DNA of 64,000 nt. Source: Dacryopinax spathularia. Taxonomy: Eukaryota > Basidiomycota > Dacrymycetes > Dacrymycetales > Dacrymycetaceae. Below the pieces are notes generated by a model that was not told the DNA's origin, did no database searches, and saw nothing but the letters and a program-made list of their open reading frames with translations. The translations under genes were made by a program, and so were the position numbers. Below, one piece after another: positions 33,020 to 45,358 of the stretch. The stretch lies in NCBI GenBank assembly GCA_037974965.1, contig JBBPFI010000004.1, forward strand, positions 1 to 64,000, given 5' to 3'. Every line of letters starts with the position of its first letter. Position 1 is the first letter of the stretch.

Positions 33020-35355
33020 GTTGCTCCTTTCTTGCGTGCCTGGTCGATCGGAGCAAGAAGCGCGTCTCGAGGGGTGGATCCAGCGCTGTGCTTATAAAGG
33101 GATGAATTGGAGGTTGACTGATCGGGCCGGCCGAGTTACGCGGCGTAATCCAAGTTCCCATCACATACGGCCATCCCCACTAGGCTGCATGCTCGAAATA
33201 GACCGAAGACGCGTGCCTTGTCCCCTCTCGGATGGGTCTAGCTATCCATGGCTGAAAGCGGAGCCCCGTGGGGTAAGCTTCGTGTGTAAAATGGCTCGGC
33301 ATGCCAGTATATTGGTCAAGCTGGCTGGTCTGTCGGAAGAGATGTATCAGACGCGCGAAGTTCGTGCTTCTGTTCTTCTTCAAAGAGGAGGCGTTGTCCC
33401 GAGACTTGCCCGAATGTGGAGGCCAACCGGAGCGCTTGCCGCCGACCGCATGGTTCTGACTACGCGTTGATAATAATGCTGAAGACAAGTTCGCGTGCAA
33501 ATAAAGATCAGTGACGAAGCTCCATGTGCTGACCAGACAGACAATGTTCGCCGTTACGAGCCAAAGGCCGGCGACTGCGGGGTTGTGCACGGAAACAAAC
33601 TTGCTCGGCCGCTATTTTGGGATTCTGCGGGGTTCGGCCCGACCTGTACGGTCTGATGATCTCACGAGCCCCGGGACATGTAATGCTGCGATGCATGTGC
33701 TGGGTTACTGCGCTGCAAACAAGCAAGTCGGCGCCAGCTGAAGGTTTGCCGACCGCCGAAAGCTCGGGTTCAAGGTACATAGATCATGAGTGGTCAGCGC
33801 GCTGACGAGGCAGTCGTGACTGGGCACGTGATCAGGCCGGGGGTCTTTTGCTAGGCCGTTGCCAGTCATTATCGTCCCTGGTTCTGAGCGAATTTCCCTA
33901 TCCTCTTGCTTCGTCGAGAGGAAAAGGGTAGCCACATATATGCCTCAAGGCCCTCAAGCGCTGGTGTTCCTCCTCAGAGGCCGTCGCTATGCAGCCATTC
34001 TCGAGCACGACGAGATGCACTTCCTACCTGTTCGGGCCAACATGCTGTGACCCGAGCTCGAGTTGCTGCCATTCATGACGTTCTGACGCAACGAATGGGC
34101 ATGAATCCAGGCGATAAAGAGCTGTCCGCTGAGCGAGGCACCGTTAGGACGAGCGACCAGGTTGTACCGCTCACCCATGCCACCATGAACAAGTTGTAAA
34201 GATCCCTGCGCTATCCACGATAAGCCATGGAGAGCCGAAATTACAGTGAACTATGGCGGGTGGTGCGCCATTCGTCATAAAGCCTGCATTGTCCGCTACT
34301 TCATCTCCTTGCCTGTGGAGCCGGCGGCCGAGGGCGGGCGAGAGAGAGCAAGAAGCCAGACTAGCTTCTTTCAGTCCATTCTATCGGTTACTGATAGTAT
34401 CCAGACAATCGTTATCCATTGATGCTGAGAAAGGATTGTACCCGAAAGCTGGAGAGAAATCTAGATTCGGCATTTCGCACTAAGAACCGAAGGCGTCCCT
34501 TAGGGGACTTGTTGTGCTGAATGCACGAGGTATGATGGCATTGAGCATGTCGTAAGCGGCGCTATGTCGTCATCGCTCTCACGCTTGGAATGAAAGTTGT
34601 AGCGTGTTCCCGGACGAGCAAGCGGAGAGGGAGCAGGGGACGGTAGCGTTGCGTCTGTGTAGCGGTTGGGTTGCCCAGACCGGTCGAGGAGAGGGAGGAG
34701 GAAAAGACGCAGAACGGTAAGGGTCCAATGACGTCGATATCATCGCTGTGCGGTACTTTTCGGTCTCAATGAGCAGAGCCACTCAATTGCTCTGACGTCA
34801 TTGCTGTTGAAATCCCTTGCAGGCTATGTTTTCAGAACGCGTCCTCGTCGCGGTCGACGTTCTCATACTCCTCGACGACATCCGCGATGAGCGTTGCGTA
34901 CATGCGAAGGGACAGCTGCGATGATGCAGCCCCACTCTACACGGTTTCAGCACACCTTCTCATCTCCGCACATTCCTCTACACAGTGACGGGCAAGGTGT
35001 CTGCATACGCGCTCTTCTTGGGCAGCATATCTCCCCGGAACACACCGTGTCTTACCGCTTTCTCGATCACTCGCTTCTCTTGGGCAACGTCTTCGCTGGA
35101 ATGTGTATATAAGGCGTTGCTCCGACCTCCATGCCCGAGATTCCTTTCTATCCAGCGCAAGGGGTTTGATCACACATCCATCGTCACATTCAAACACGTC
35201 CTTCTCGGAGAGGCCTATCGCGTACCTTTGCTTTCTCAGGACGCACAACCCACACCCCTTGCGCTGAACTCTCATCTGCTATTTGTACCCTCAGCTTACT
35301 CTTGCCAATCTACTTGCTTAAATCCCCTCTTTTGTTGCTCTGGGTATCCGTGACC
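33020..35355. other. 2.3-kb gene-poor spacer
   Basis: Holds promoters at both ends: TTATAAAG at 33092-33099 for transporter 2 and TATATAAG near 35105-35112 for the DUF6593-like gene. Between them only the small minus-strand ORF at 34832-35028 has any coding look. The rest shows short frames without start, splice or family support. Confidence 0.45.
34832..35028 (-). CDS. Possible small gene or gene remnant
   Basis: ATG at 35028 gives MLPKKSAYADTLPVT. A GTGTAG...CGCAG intron joins it in frame to LSLRMYATLIADVVEEYENV and the acidic end DRDEDAF before TGA at 34832. Total about 42 residues. It could equally be the last exons of a larger lost gene, because the preceding minus-strand frame stays open with EKRVIEKAVRHGVFRGD. 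No family recognised. It lies in the promoter region of the next plus-strand gene. Confidence 0.25.
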
Positions 35356-36562
35356 ATGTCCTCTCAGCGCACGCATCAGCCCGGTGCCCCGCTCGGCTCG
35401 GTTCCAAGTCGTCAAGCGTCCTCCCGAACACCTTGGCCGCCTCAGGCGGAGTCGGTCCCTGTTCAACCTCTTCGTGGCCCTGCTGATCCTTTGGGGCTTA
35501 GCGTGGAGGACCAGGTGCTGCGCCCGCTCGCACACGAGCTGGTGCTCTCCAGTTCCGACCTCGCCAACACCGCCCTCGTCAGCAGGCACAACGGCTCTCC
35601 TCCGTGGTTTGAGGTGCATACATTCGTCACGCCAGTGTCAGGTGCAGGTACGGTGGTGGGTTCGGATGGGACTGTGTCGAGTGGGACAGGTACGGGTACA
35701 GGCACGGCTGCGGGCACAAAGGCAACGCGACGCGTCACACGCGTTCGCCGACGCCCGCACCACAGACAACCGAATGACAGCGATGTGCTTTGTCTTCTTG
35801 TTGCAGTGTCTGATGCTGACAGAGACATGACTATTCAATTTCCAGGTCAGACCATGCCCGTGAAAGTGCGCAAGTTCTTCAAGAAAGGTCTGATCAACTC
35901 GGAGTGAGTATGCTGTTCCAGGTCCTCCATACAGCTCGTGCTGACTGGTAAACCAGCGTATATGCGTTCGCGGATGCAAGAGGCAACAAGTGGGAATGGC
36001 GAGAGAGGCGTTATGGGTACGATTTTAGCGTAAGTCAACTTCACCGGACCTTTGGCGGACCGACGCTGATCCCATGCACAGCTACACGAAGCGGACAAGC
36101 CCGACTATCAAGTGATCGCTCGTTACACCTCTGGACTAGGTACGAACAGCCGAGTACGTCCTTGAGTCACTATATATGCGCATACATCATTCTGAGCTTC
36201 GGCCACAGCCCTATCTGGAATACTCACCACAAGGCCACGTCATGCTGGATCTCGTTGTAGCCACGTTCTTTGCCCTTGAGAACAGCCTTCGTGCGATCAA
36301 CACCCGACCATCGATGATGCGCGCCCTCTCTCGAGTCAGCAGCATTCTCCGTTCACCCGGCTCGGGCGAAGGCAGCCGCAATCAGCCGACATCGCGCGAA
36401 GAACCTCCTGCCGTTGCCCCTGAGCCACTGCTGCCACCTATCCAGCCCGTGGCAAGCTTGCGCACCTCGACCAGCTCCCCGCCACCCATCAGTCCGGCCG
36501 GTAGCCTGCAAGCTCCTGCGCTACCGGAGCCACGGCGAAGCGGGCAACGGCAGAGGGAGTGA
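35356..36562 (+). CDS. DUF6593-like basidiomycete protein
   Basis: Protein of a basidiomycete-restricted type resembling DUF6593 (tubby-like C-terminal fold). ATG at 35356, with a proline/glutamine-rich start. Core: LAHELVLSSSDLANTALVSR, PPWFEVHTF, a Gly/Thr-rich insert (about 35640-35720) encoding alternating GTGTGT, then TIQFPGQTMPVKVRKFFKKG. Introns with donors at about 35907, 36030 and 36152 link VYAFADARGNKWEWRERRYG, LHEADKPDYQVIARYTSG and YLEYSPQGHVMLDLVVATFF. A Pro/Ser-rich disordered tail follows to TGA at 36562. No enzymatic motif; the family's function is unknown. TATATAAG near 35105 is the candidate promoter box. Confidence 0.65.
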
Positions 36563-37399
36563 TGTTCCTCCAAGAAACGGTTTTCCACCAAAAATCAACT
36601 CCGCCCACTCCGGCAAGCAACCATCACTGTCCCCCAAACCAACAAGTCACCATCCATCAACCGATCTTCGCCAAAGCACGTCTCGACAACCGTTCTTCGA
36701 CAACCACCACTCAACCCATCATCCGACTACGCCGATCTGACTGACACGATCCGACATGCCCTTCCGACAACGTCCATCTCGACCTTCATCACCATTAGCT
36801 CCGAACGCCCAGCTCAGCCCGCCGCCCGCGAACCGCCAACCGCCAGAAACACGATCACGACTTTCGCCAACCGACCCCCTGACTCCTTTCACCGAACGAC
36901 CAATCATCACAATATGCCTCACCCCTCTTCTCACACATCAAAGCCCGTGTTGTACTATATACCTTCTCAAGTTGCCGACCTGTTTGTCGTCGGCCTTCGT
37001 CCTATTCCAATCACGAACGATGGGACTTTTGCCAGGAAGCGCCGCAGGTCGGCGCGATATCAATGAAATAGACGCTGCGACCGTGATGAGCGGCGCATGC
37101 TGGTTACCCTATTATATTGACTGTATTTCCCTTGTTAGCAATGTATTGGGTGTTAGCCAGACTGACTTTTGTACCACTATAGAGGACGACAATGACCTCA
37201 TCGGTAAGGGATCGTTTGTGGCGGTGTCCAATGAAGCACGTGTGTCATCGTGCTCGACGTGTTCTGTACGAACAACGACTGTGAAGACAACTTAGGCGCC
37301 CTCACCGTTCAATGCCTCGACGTGCGGCTGCTCGACTTGCGTAGCGACTGGCCAACTTGTCCTTCCCTGGCACCATAAGACCTTGTCGGAGGGGACGAC
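36563..37399. other. Spacer before ALG2
   Basis: 3' flank of the DUF6593-like gene and ALG2 promoter. A frame from ATG 37020 (MGLLPGSAAGRRDINEIDAA) runs to 37295 but shows no family or splice support. The stretch 36590-36740 is rich in CCATC/CAACC simple motifs. Confidence 0.4.
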
Positions 37400-39179
37400 A
37401 TGCCGCGCGCCAAACCTCAAGTGCTGTCGCATCTGCGGATAGCGATCTTGCACCCTGACCTAGGCATCGGTACGCCGCCCGTAACGTCCGGACGGCGTGA
37501 AGACTGACGCGCAGCTTAGGAGGAGCAGAGAGGTTGATTGTCGATGCCGCACTGGGACTGCAAAAGCGAGGGCACGAGGTAGAGATATTCACGAGCCATC
37601 ACGATCCTTCGCACTGCTTCGAGGAGACCATCGACGGTGCGTCTTACCGCCCATTCAACCGGATATGCTTGCTCATATGCCTTACAGGGACACTCACAGT
37701 GAACGTATACAACCCCGGGATCCCACGCTCCTTCTTTGGCCACTTCCATATCATATTCGCCATCCTCCGCCAGCTCTACCTCTTCTTCGCCATCGCATGC
37801 CTTATCCTCCTCCCCGCGCGTGTCCTGCGCCTCTTCGGCCAGCAGAAGATGCCCGAGCCCGACATATTTATCATCGACCAGCTATCGACCGTCATTCCTC
37901 TCGTACGATGGTTTTTGCTGCGAAGAGTGGTGTTCTACTGCCACTTTCCGGATAAGCTGCTGAGCGGTGGGAGGGTCGCGAATGCCGATGGGTCCGTGCC
38001 GAAGGAGAATATCCTCAAGAGGATATATCGGCTACCTATCAACATCTTGGAAGAGATCACTACCGGTGCGCACACTTTTCTCTATGCGGAATCCGCCGCT
38101 TTGCTCAAAAACCACTTAGGGAATGCCGACCTTATCGTCGCCAATTCCCTCTTTACGGCTCGCGTCTTCCGCAAGGCATTCGCAATGCTCTCGCAAAAGC
38201 CACGCGTCATCTACCCTGGGATCAACCTGGCTGCCTACCAGCCAGAAGCGCTCGAAGATACGGAAGATGCTGCATATATTCGCAAATTCACCTCGTAAAT
38301 CGACATCTGTCACTCCTGCCTGGTATATGCTGACATCTTCGCAGAAATGGCCCTTTCATCCTTAGCACAAACCGGTTCGAGGACAAAAAGAATATACCCC
38401 TGGCCCTGGAAGCCTTTGCCCAATACCGCGCGTCTCATCGGCCGACGCGGAATACACCATTGCTGCGGCTCGTCATTGCCGGAGGATACGATCCTCGACT
38501 AGACGACAATGTCAAAACGCTTGCTCATCTGCGCGAGCTATGCGACGAGAATAAGCTCAGCTACGCGATCGTCTCGCCTCAAACGTTTGAGCTGCCTACA
38601 CCAGCTCCAGCTGTCGACCCAGCATCAACAGACGTGATCTTCCTGCTCAACTTCACGACCGCGCAGCGCACGACGCTCCTCCAGTCGCCCCAGAATCTGC
38701 TCCAGCTGTACACGCCCACAAACGAGCATTTTGGTATCGGACCAGTCGAGGCGATGGCCTGCGGCGTTCCCGTCCTCGCCACAAACACTGGCGGTCCAAC
38801 GGAAAGCATCGTCGACTCACCAGAAGAAGAGCGCACAGGCTGGCTCCGCCCGCCCAATCCCGCCGAATGGGCCGAAGTGATCGCCCAAGCCGTCCGACTC
38901 TCCCAATCAGACCGGGAAGCACTTGCCCAACGAGCAAAAGAACGCGTCCGGTCGAGCTTCACGATGGATATCATGGCTGAGCAGTTTGAGCTCGCTCTGT
39001 GGGGGACGTGGGAGGAAGGTCCGCTGGATCATAGGTTGCGAGATGCGCTGGTGACGATACCGTTTGCGTTGCTTGCTGGATGGACGAGTTTGAGAGTGGG
39101 GCTGCAGGATGATCGGGCGTGGATCATCACTCTTGGGACATTCATGGTGATTGCTGTTGGGCTGAATAATAGCTACTAG
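37400..39179 (+). CDS. alg2: Alpha-1,3/1,6-mannosyltransferase ALG2
   Basis: GT4-family enzyme adding the second and third mannoses to the dolichol-linked N-glycan precursor on the cytosolic face of the ER. ATG at 37400: LRIAILHPDLGIG, intron, GAERLIVDAALGLQKRGHEV (the family GGAER signature). Membrane-associated helix ILRQLYLFFAIACLILLPAR, then VVFYCHFPDKLLS. Introns near 37638-37687, 38067-38119 and 38297-38344 restore NADLIVANSLFTARVF and NGPFILSTNRFEDKKNIPLA. C-lobe: YTPTNEHFGIGPVEAMACGV (the EX7E motif, with the second E at PVEAMACG) and NTGGPTESI. The C-terminus has two hydrophobic segments, VTIPFALLAGWTSL and ITLGTFMVIAVGL. About 470 residues, normal length. Essential housekeeping gene. 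Confidence 0.93.
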
Positions 39180-39510
39180 CGCTAGTTAGATGGAGCCGCA
39201 AATGTACTTTTGCATGCATGTACCTGGTGTCGTTCGGCGAAGGAAGGATACGGTCCCCGTGATCGCGGGGTTCTTTGCTTAGGGATGCCAGGATATTGTT
39301 GTTTCGCTGAGCTGTCGTGCCGCCAGAGGAGAAGCGTGCAAGTCACGGTGTTGCCAACACTATTCTGAAAGGAACAAACCACCTCGTACATTGTCGAGCA
39401 AACGCATGCATACATGCATCCACAAAACATCACCCAAAACAGCAGCAAGAGAACGCAACAAAACGCAGTCACATGCGCCGTCCCCCTCCAAAACCCGGTC
39501 GACCGGACCA
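39180..39510. terminator. Convergent 3' region ALG2 / RPF2
   Basis: 331-base spacer where ALG2 (plus) and RPF2 (minus) converge. ATG-rich CATGCATACATGCATCC repeats occur near 39405-39420. No gene. Confidence 0.45.
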
Positions 39511-40592
39511 CTAATCCTCGTCGGTATCCTCCTCCATCCTTCGCCTCTTCGCCCCCCTCTCCTCCTTCAGCGCCTTCACCTTCCTCCCCTGTAGCCTGCC
39601 AAGATCCTGCTTGCCCACATGCACCCGCCCGACCATATCCCCCGCCTCGTCCACCCCGATATTCTTCCTCTTCTTCCCCAGTCCCTTCTCCACGTCCTTC
39701 TTCTCCAGTTTCCGCCTCTTGGTCGCCTGCTTCCAGAGTTCCTCGTCCGGCGCCTGGAACCGCCGTAATGACAGATCAAGGCTCGGGCCGATCGGTTCGA
39801 GCTCTACCCGGGGCGTGCGAAGGCCAGAAGCGAGGAACCGCATTGCGTAGCACCGGATGTGAACCACGGGCAAGTCCTTCGCCTCCGTGCTCTCGTTCGT
39901 GAACCCCGGCGGGGGCGGAGCCAACGACACCTGGACAACATGTTCCAGCCCCGCCAGGCAAATAGCGTCGATCTGCTCTCCATTGAACATATCGAGCAAC
40001 AGACTCCTGAGCTGGGTGAACCGCGGGTGGGTATCAAACAGCGGCGAATCGAACAGCATCAGCGGTCTATGTCCCGGTGGCGGCTTGCGCCCAGAGAAAG
40101 CGGACATGGGCGTATACCCCTCCACGCCAAGCTCGAGCATCTCGAGCACGCGGTGGTCGTACATCCGTATAAGGGTCAGGTTGTGTGGCCGTTTTTTGGA
40201 GTGCGTGCCGACTACGAAGAGAGGGGCGTCGTTTTTCTGTGACCAGAATGTGAAGCTCTCGGTCGACTCGAACGGGTGGACGGCGTTTTTCTTCGAGAAG
40301 GAGATCGCGTCGGGGCGTTTGAGTGACATCTACCGAACGAGAGCGCTATCAATATCTGCTCCGCTCTCTGAGAGAAGGAGATGAGAGGCGCACCAGGTCT
40401 TTGAGGACGCCGTTCAGCCGCTCACCGGTCGAGGTGCCCTTGACGAAGATGCACGTCTTGGCGGGCTCGACTTCCTGCGGCTCGCGGGCAAGCATCGCCC
40501 GCTTCGACCGCGCATTCTTAGGTTTTCTACCGCAGCATTAGCACGTCGCCTTCTAGGCAAAGTAAGTATAGCACGCACATTACTCGTAGCAT
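39511..40592 (-). CDS. rpf2: Ribosome production factor 2 (Brix domain)
   Basis: RPF2 homologue; with Rrs1 it recruits the 5S RNP into the pre-60S ribosome in the nucleolus. Best model: ATG at 40592 (MLR), an intron with branch CTAAT, then NARSKRAMLAREPQEVEPAK and CIFVKGTSTGERLNGVLKDL. A second intron at about 40393-40330 leads to MSLKRPDAISFSKKNAVHPF. Brix core: SQKNDAPLFVVGTHSKKRPH, LTLIRMYDHRVLEMLELGVE, HIRCYAMRFLASG and RVELEPIGPSLDLSLRRFQA. The C-terminal tail is Lys/Arg/Glu-rich. The first joint is the least certain; a start a few codons different is possible. About 315 residues. It shares a divergent promoter with the centrosomin-motif gene. Confidence 0.9.
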
Positions 40593-40960
40593 TGCAGTGT
40601 TGAAGAGGAGGACCAGGGATACGTTCAGGGTCTTCGAGCAAAGGCGCCCAAAAATTCCCACCGAACGAACCGGCGATTTTCACGCGCAACTGTGAGAGTT
40701 CTTCCGAGCCGCGACTCCGAGGGCGATGACCAGGAACACGTGACGAGTGAGTAGCGGAAGCATCCGCGTGCTTCTGTGAACGGCGCGAGTCGCGCACACA
40801 CCGCAAAGGCAAGGCGCGTCCCCCATCGATCCCCTGTGCCCCTCCTCGCTTTCCTCTGCTCTCCCCTCGCTGCCAGGGGCTGACCTCCTCCTCAATCTCA
40901 CCGGGCTAGATTAACTACAAGGACTAAGAGAAGGAAAAGACAGCGAAGGAAGAGGGAAGG
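40593..40960. promoter_or_regulatory. Divergent promoter RPF2 / centrosomin-motif gene
   Basis: 368 bases between divergent starts, GC-rich, no clear TATA box, as usual for housekeeping genes. A GGTTTTCTACCG stretch near 40529 lies inside the RPF2 first intron rather than here. Confidence 0.45.
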
Positions 40961-43900
40961 ATGGCCTCCCGTAACCTCCATGCCCTCCTGCCCTCCACCG
41001 TAGCAACCCCAGGTCCGAGCGAGATCACCAACTCCAACCTACCGAACATAACCCTTGGCACTCAAATGTCAAGCTTTCATTCCCCACCCCCTTCACCACG
41101 TCAACAAGCAGGAGGAGCAGGCGGGCCAAGGAGACCTGGGGGGTTTCAGATCCCGAATGGACTGGCGAGCAGGATGACGTCGAGTAGTACGGAGTCGTCT
41201 GACCCGCCGGCGACGCCTGGGCTACCTGCGTCGAGGAGGGCGAGTAAGGGGAGCGGGATGTTGCTGGGGGAGGAGACGCCTCGTGCTGCCCGGGATGGTG
41301 GGAAGGCAGAGGGGAGCGATGAGGAGTTGCCGAGCACGACGGACTTGAGCACGAGCAGGCTGAGCGGGATATGGGACGAGCCTGTGCCGAGCGGGAAGGG
41401 CGAGGAGGGGAAGGATAAGGATAAGGACGGGAAGAAGGGGAAGAAAGGGCAGCTCACGCTGCGTGAGCAGGAGAAGGTGCGTTCCTCCTCCCCTCTTCCT
41501 CCACCCGCAGTCTCTGTTCCACTCGAAGAGGTATGGGAAGTGTATGCTGACCCTATGCGGCAGGCGACAGACAGACTAGAAAAAGAAAACTTCAACCTCA
41601 AGCTCAAAGTCCATTTCCTCGAAGAGCGTCTCGCGGAAATGTCTCCCGAGCAGATCGACGCCGCCCTGAAACAGAACATCAACCTGAAGATCGAGGTCCA
41701 GTCACGCGGGATGGAGCTGAAGAAACAGAAGAAGCTGATCTTAGAGCTGGAGAAGACTGTGGATCGGTTGCAGAAGGCTGCTACTGGTGGCGCTGGCGGT
41801 GGTGGAGGAGGGGGTAGGGAGAGGGAGAGGAAGTTGGAGGAGGAAGTCAAGGAGCTGAGGGAGCAGCTGAGGAGACGGGGGACCGTGGTGAATGGGTCTG
41901 CGGCGCAGGGGGATAAGGCTCTGGCGGAGAAGTATGCCGAGCTGAATGTAAGGAACGAGCAGCTCGAGCTTGCTCTGGAGGAAGCCCAATCCGCGCTGGA
42001 GGAGAACCTGAAGGAACTCGACCGACTCCGGTCGCTCGCTGATGTGCCCGCTGGCAAGGGCAGGCTGGACAGGCTCAAACAGGAATACGAAGAGCGTATT
42101 GCTCAGCTTGAAGAGGCCGCTGAGCAGCTCGCAGCGGAGAGAGACGACGCTGCTGCTGAGCTGGACAGGGCTGAGGAGGCGAGGGAGAGGATGGAGGATG
42201 AGCTTGAGACTGCTAGGCTTGAGCTGGAGGAGCTTAGGCGGAGGCGGGAACAGGAGCTGGCGGATAGGAGCGAGAGCCGGGCGGAGATGGAGGAGGAGAG
42301 AGAGGGGAGGGAGCGGCTGCAGGACGTACGTTCTACTTCTATCTCCTCTTTCTGCCTACGGCAACGTGCTGACTGAACCGTGGTCAGATGTGCAACTCCC
42401 TCCGAGATCAACTGGCGTCAACGCAGATCGAGCTGGAGAGGAAGGAGAGAGAATGCGAGGAAATGGAGGAGGAGATCGCCCAGCGAGACGAGCAGAAACA
42501 GGAAGAGCTATACAAGATCGAAGAGAACTGGCGCGGAGAGCTGGAAGCCGCCAACGCCCGCGTAGAGAAGCTACAAGACGTACGTCTACCCTCCCTGCCT
42601 CTCTCTTTCCAACCTCCCCATGCTGCCGAGCCTGCTACCGGAAGTTGTTGGAAGTTGTTGACATGCCCGAACAGGTCGTGGCTCAACGCGAGCAGGAAGC
42701 GAAAGAGTCCCAAGATAGGCTGGAGGCGCTCGAAGCGGACTTCCGGGACTTGCATAACCGGTTTGATGAGGAGGTCGATCTCTGGGCGGGGGATAAGGAG
42801 AAGATGGAGCAGGAGCTTGCGGAGCGGGAAGATGAGCTTCGGGCGGCGAATGAAGATGTTCAGAAGGTGCGTTTCTACCCCTGTCAACCCTACGCTTTCC
42901 CTCCCGCGGCCCGTTGGTTTTCTGAGGTCATGTATGCTGACTGGTCCGACAGTATGGCGAACGCGTGCAGGAGCTGGAGGAGGAACTGGATGCACAGGCT
43001 AGAGAGTTCGAGGCGCTTGAAGAGCAATTACGTGCGGTCGAGCGGGAAAAAGCAGAGATGGAGGAGATGCACAAGCAGGTCGTGGATGGGTTCAAAGATG
43101 TGCGCCTCGTCTCATCCCCACTTTCCCTTCCGAATCATGTTGACCGTGGGACAGAAAATGGCTCAGCAGCGAAACGACCTCGAAGATGTTACTGAGTTGT
43201 ACGAGGAAGCGCGCCAGACTCTGCTCGAGGCGAAGGAGAGGATCGAGGAGCTCGAAGGGAAGATCGAGGATCTTGAGGCTGCTCTAGACGAGGAGAGGCA
43301 GGGTGGGCAGACGCTGAGGATCGAGCAGGAGAAATGGGAGAAAGAGCGGAAGGAGCTGGAGGAGCATTGGGGGAGGGTGTTGGCTGATAAGGATCTGGTG
43401 CGTGTTGACGGCCAGGTGTAATAGACGCTGTTCTGACGAAGGTTGCAGGTCAATGACCGTCTCCGTGCTGAGCTGAAGGACACGGAAGGCCGCCTGGCGC
43501 AGAAAGAAGAAGATCTTGCCACGCTCGAAGACTCACTCCGCGAGACACGCAAGCTCAGCGAGAGCCGAACGACGGACCAGTTCGCGATGCAGCTCGAGCT
43601 CGACCGGGTCAAGCGCGATCTTCAGCGGTGTGAAGCGGACCTTGAGCGGGTGAGGAAGGAGCTCGGTAAGCGGGAAGAGGTCATTCGGGAGAGGGAGAAT
43701 GTTATTGCTGGTCTCGTACGCGTTCCCCTTCCGATGTAGCCCAGGGGAAAGCTAATCTAAATGCAGCACGCGACCAACCGCGAGATCGACTCGCAACTCT
43801 CGGCGATGATGCAGACCAAGCTCAACCTCTCCGAGAAGCTCGACATCGAGCAGCAAGCTCGGAAGGCTGCAGAAGCGGAGCGGGAGACGTACCGCTCGCG

Positions 43901-44946
43901 TGTGAACGAGCTGGAGACGCGCTCGTCCAAGTCTGAGAGGAGCCTCATCTCGACTGAGCAGAGGTTCCGCGAGCAGATTGCGGAGCGGAACACGCTCCTT
44001 ATGACCGTGTTCAACTATATGGAGGAGATCCTCGGTGTTGACAAGTCGGTGAGCGCATATACCTTTTGTCCAACTTTGAACGCTGCTGATTCTTGATTAG
44101 CGCAATGCGGGCAACCCAGATGCCAAGCCATTCACAAACTTCCCGATCTTCCACGAGAAGCTCATGGCGCGGCTTAAATCCGTCAGCCAGATCCAGCTGG
44201 ACTTCGACAAGCGATGCAAGGAGGTCGAGGCACGCTTTAGCGACAAGCTTGCGTAAGTCCCAATTTTCGTGATGCGGTTACAAGTCTGATATATTGTGCG
44301 CAGGGAGATGAGGAAACAGCTTGATCAGCGGTGGAAGCAGATCGATCGCTTTGAGGCTTCCGTCAAGGTTGCTCTCGAGACCAAGACGAAGATGCGCAAG
44401 CAGCTTAGCATCAAAGAAGGCGAACTGGAGGCAATCAAGGTCACTTTGTTTCACATCGGCTTCAGCACCGTGCTAACGTATAGAGCAGGCATCCAACGCG
44501 GAATTGATCAATCAGATCAACGCCCTGAAGAAGGGCACCTCAGAAGCGCCTTCCGAGCTCCGGGCTCTCAGCGCTCGTGCGGTCAACGCCGAGAAGCAGC
44601 TTGCTGTCCTGACCAATCGCCTACGGGCCGCAGAAGACGCTGCAGCCCATGCGAATGAGAACAAAGGCTTGACAGAGTCGAAGTTCGCCGCTCGCGTTAG
44701 AGAGTACGAAGCCAGGGAAAAGGCCTCAGCGGAGAAGATCAAACGTGAAAGGCAGGGTGCGAAAGAGATGGAAGCGACGCTTAAAGCACAGATGTATGTT
44801 CTACGTGCTTCTCTCTTACATCAAGATGACTGACGATGGTCCTCAGCGAACAGCTCAAAGCGCAGCAAGAGCAAACAGACCGACGCCTCACCCAATTACG
44901 TGAGATCAAAGAGACTGGTGCATCGACTTCACCTAGACTACGATAG
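40961..44946 (+). CDS. Centrosomin-motif coiled-coil protein (Mto1/ApsB type)
   Basis: Long coiled-coil protein that would anchor gamma-tubulin complexes at spindle pole bodies and other microtubule-organising sites. ATG at 40961; the first 160 residues are disordered and Ser/Pro-rich with a Lys/Asp/Gly tract. After LTLREQEK and an intron at 41477-41563 comes the centrosomin motif 1: LEKENFNLKLKVHFLEERLA, PEQIDAALKQNINLKIEVQS, RGMELKKQKKLILELEKTVD. This is the gamma-tubulin-complex binding element in yeast and Aspergillus homologues. Many hundred residues of heptad coiled coil follow, cut by about ten introns of 55-110 bases. The end has NFPIFHEKLMARLKSVSQIQ, RKQLDQRWKQIDRFEASVKV and REIKETGASTSPRLR before TAG at 44946. 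A poly-Gly run interrupts near 41795. Confidence 0.88.
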
Positions 44947-45358
44947 CGGGCTATCGCACGGACATGACTTCTCTCTTTCTCGTTTTCCGGCTTCCGCGCT
45001 GTTTCTCATGGGTGGATACGGTTTTCATTCGGCTCATTGTGTATCTATACTTGTAGTAATAACATTATCCTGCTTTTCCTCCTAGTGGTGTATCAGACGA
45101 GTTGTACGTCTTCGATGAATCATCGACTGATAGGCTAAGGCCCTGGAAAGAGTTCCGCTTCGTTTCCGGAGCATTCCTGTCCGTTATGGCCTAAACGGGT
45201 TTCGGGGCAAGACAGGGAAACAAGCTTGGCAACTCCATGTCATGAAGGCAGAGTACGCCAGAAGTAGAATCCGATAGTAAACTCCAGGCGGTCAAGTCTC
45301 GCAGGATGTGATGAAAACCCAAGTATATGCGTGCTTTTCGTGACCGTCGTCCTCCGGC
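44947..45358. terminator. Convergent spacer
   Basis: 3' ends of the centrosomin-motif gene and of the ubiquitin-like orphan meet here. No gene or repeat seen. Confidence 0.4.

Noticed and set aside
36756-37295. Plus-strand frame before ALG2
   Set aside because: No family, no splice support, weak composition; treated as ALG2 upstream region.
41146-42078. 310-codon serine-rich frame antisense to the centrosomin-motif gene
   Set aside because: It is the mirror of Glu/Lys/Arg-rich coiled-coil codons; composition explains it fully.
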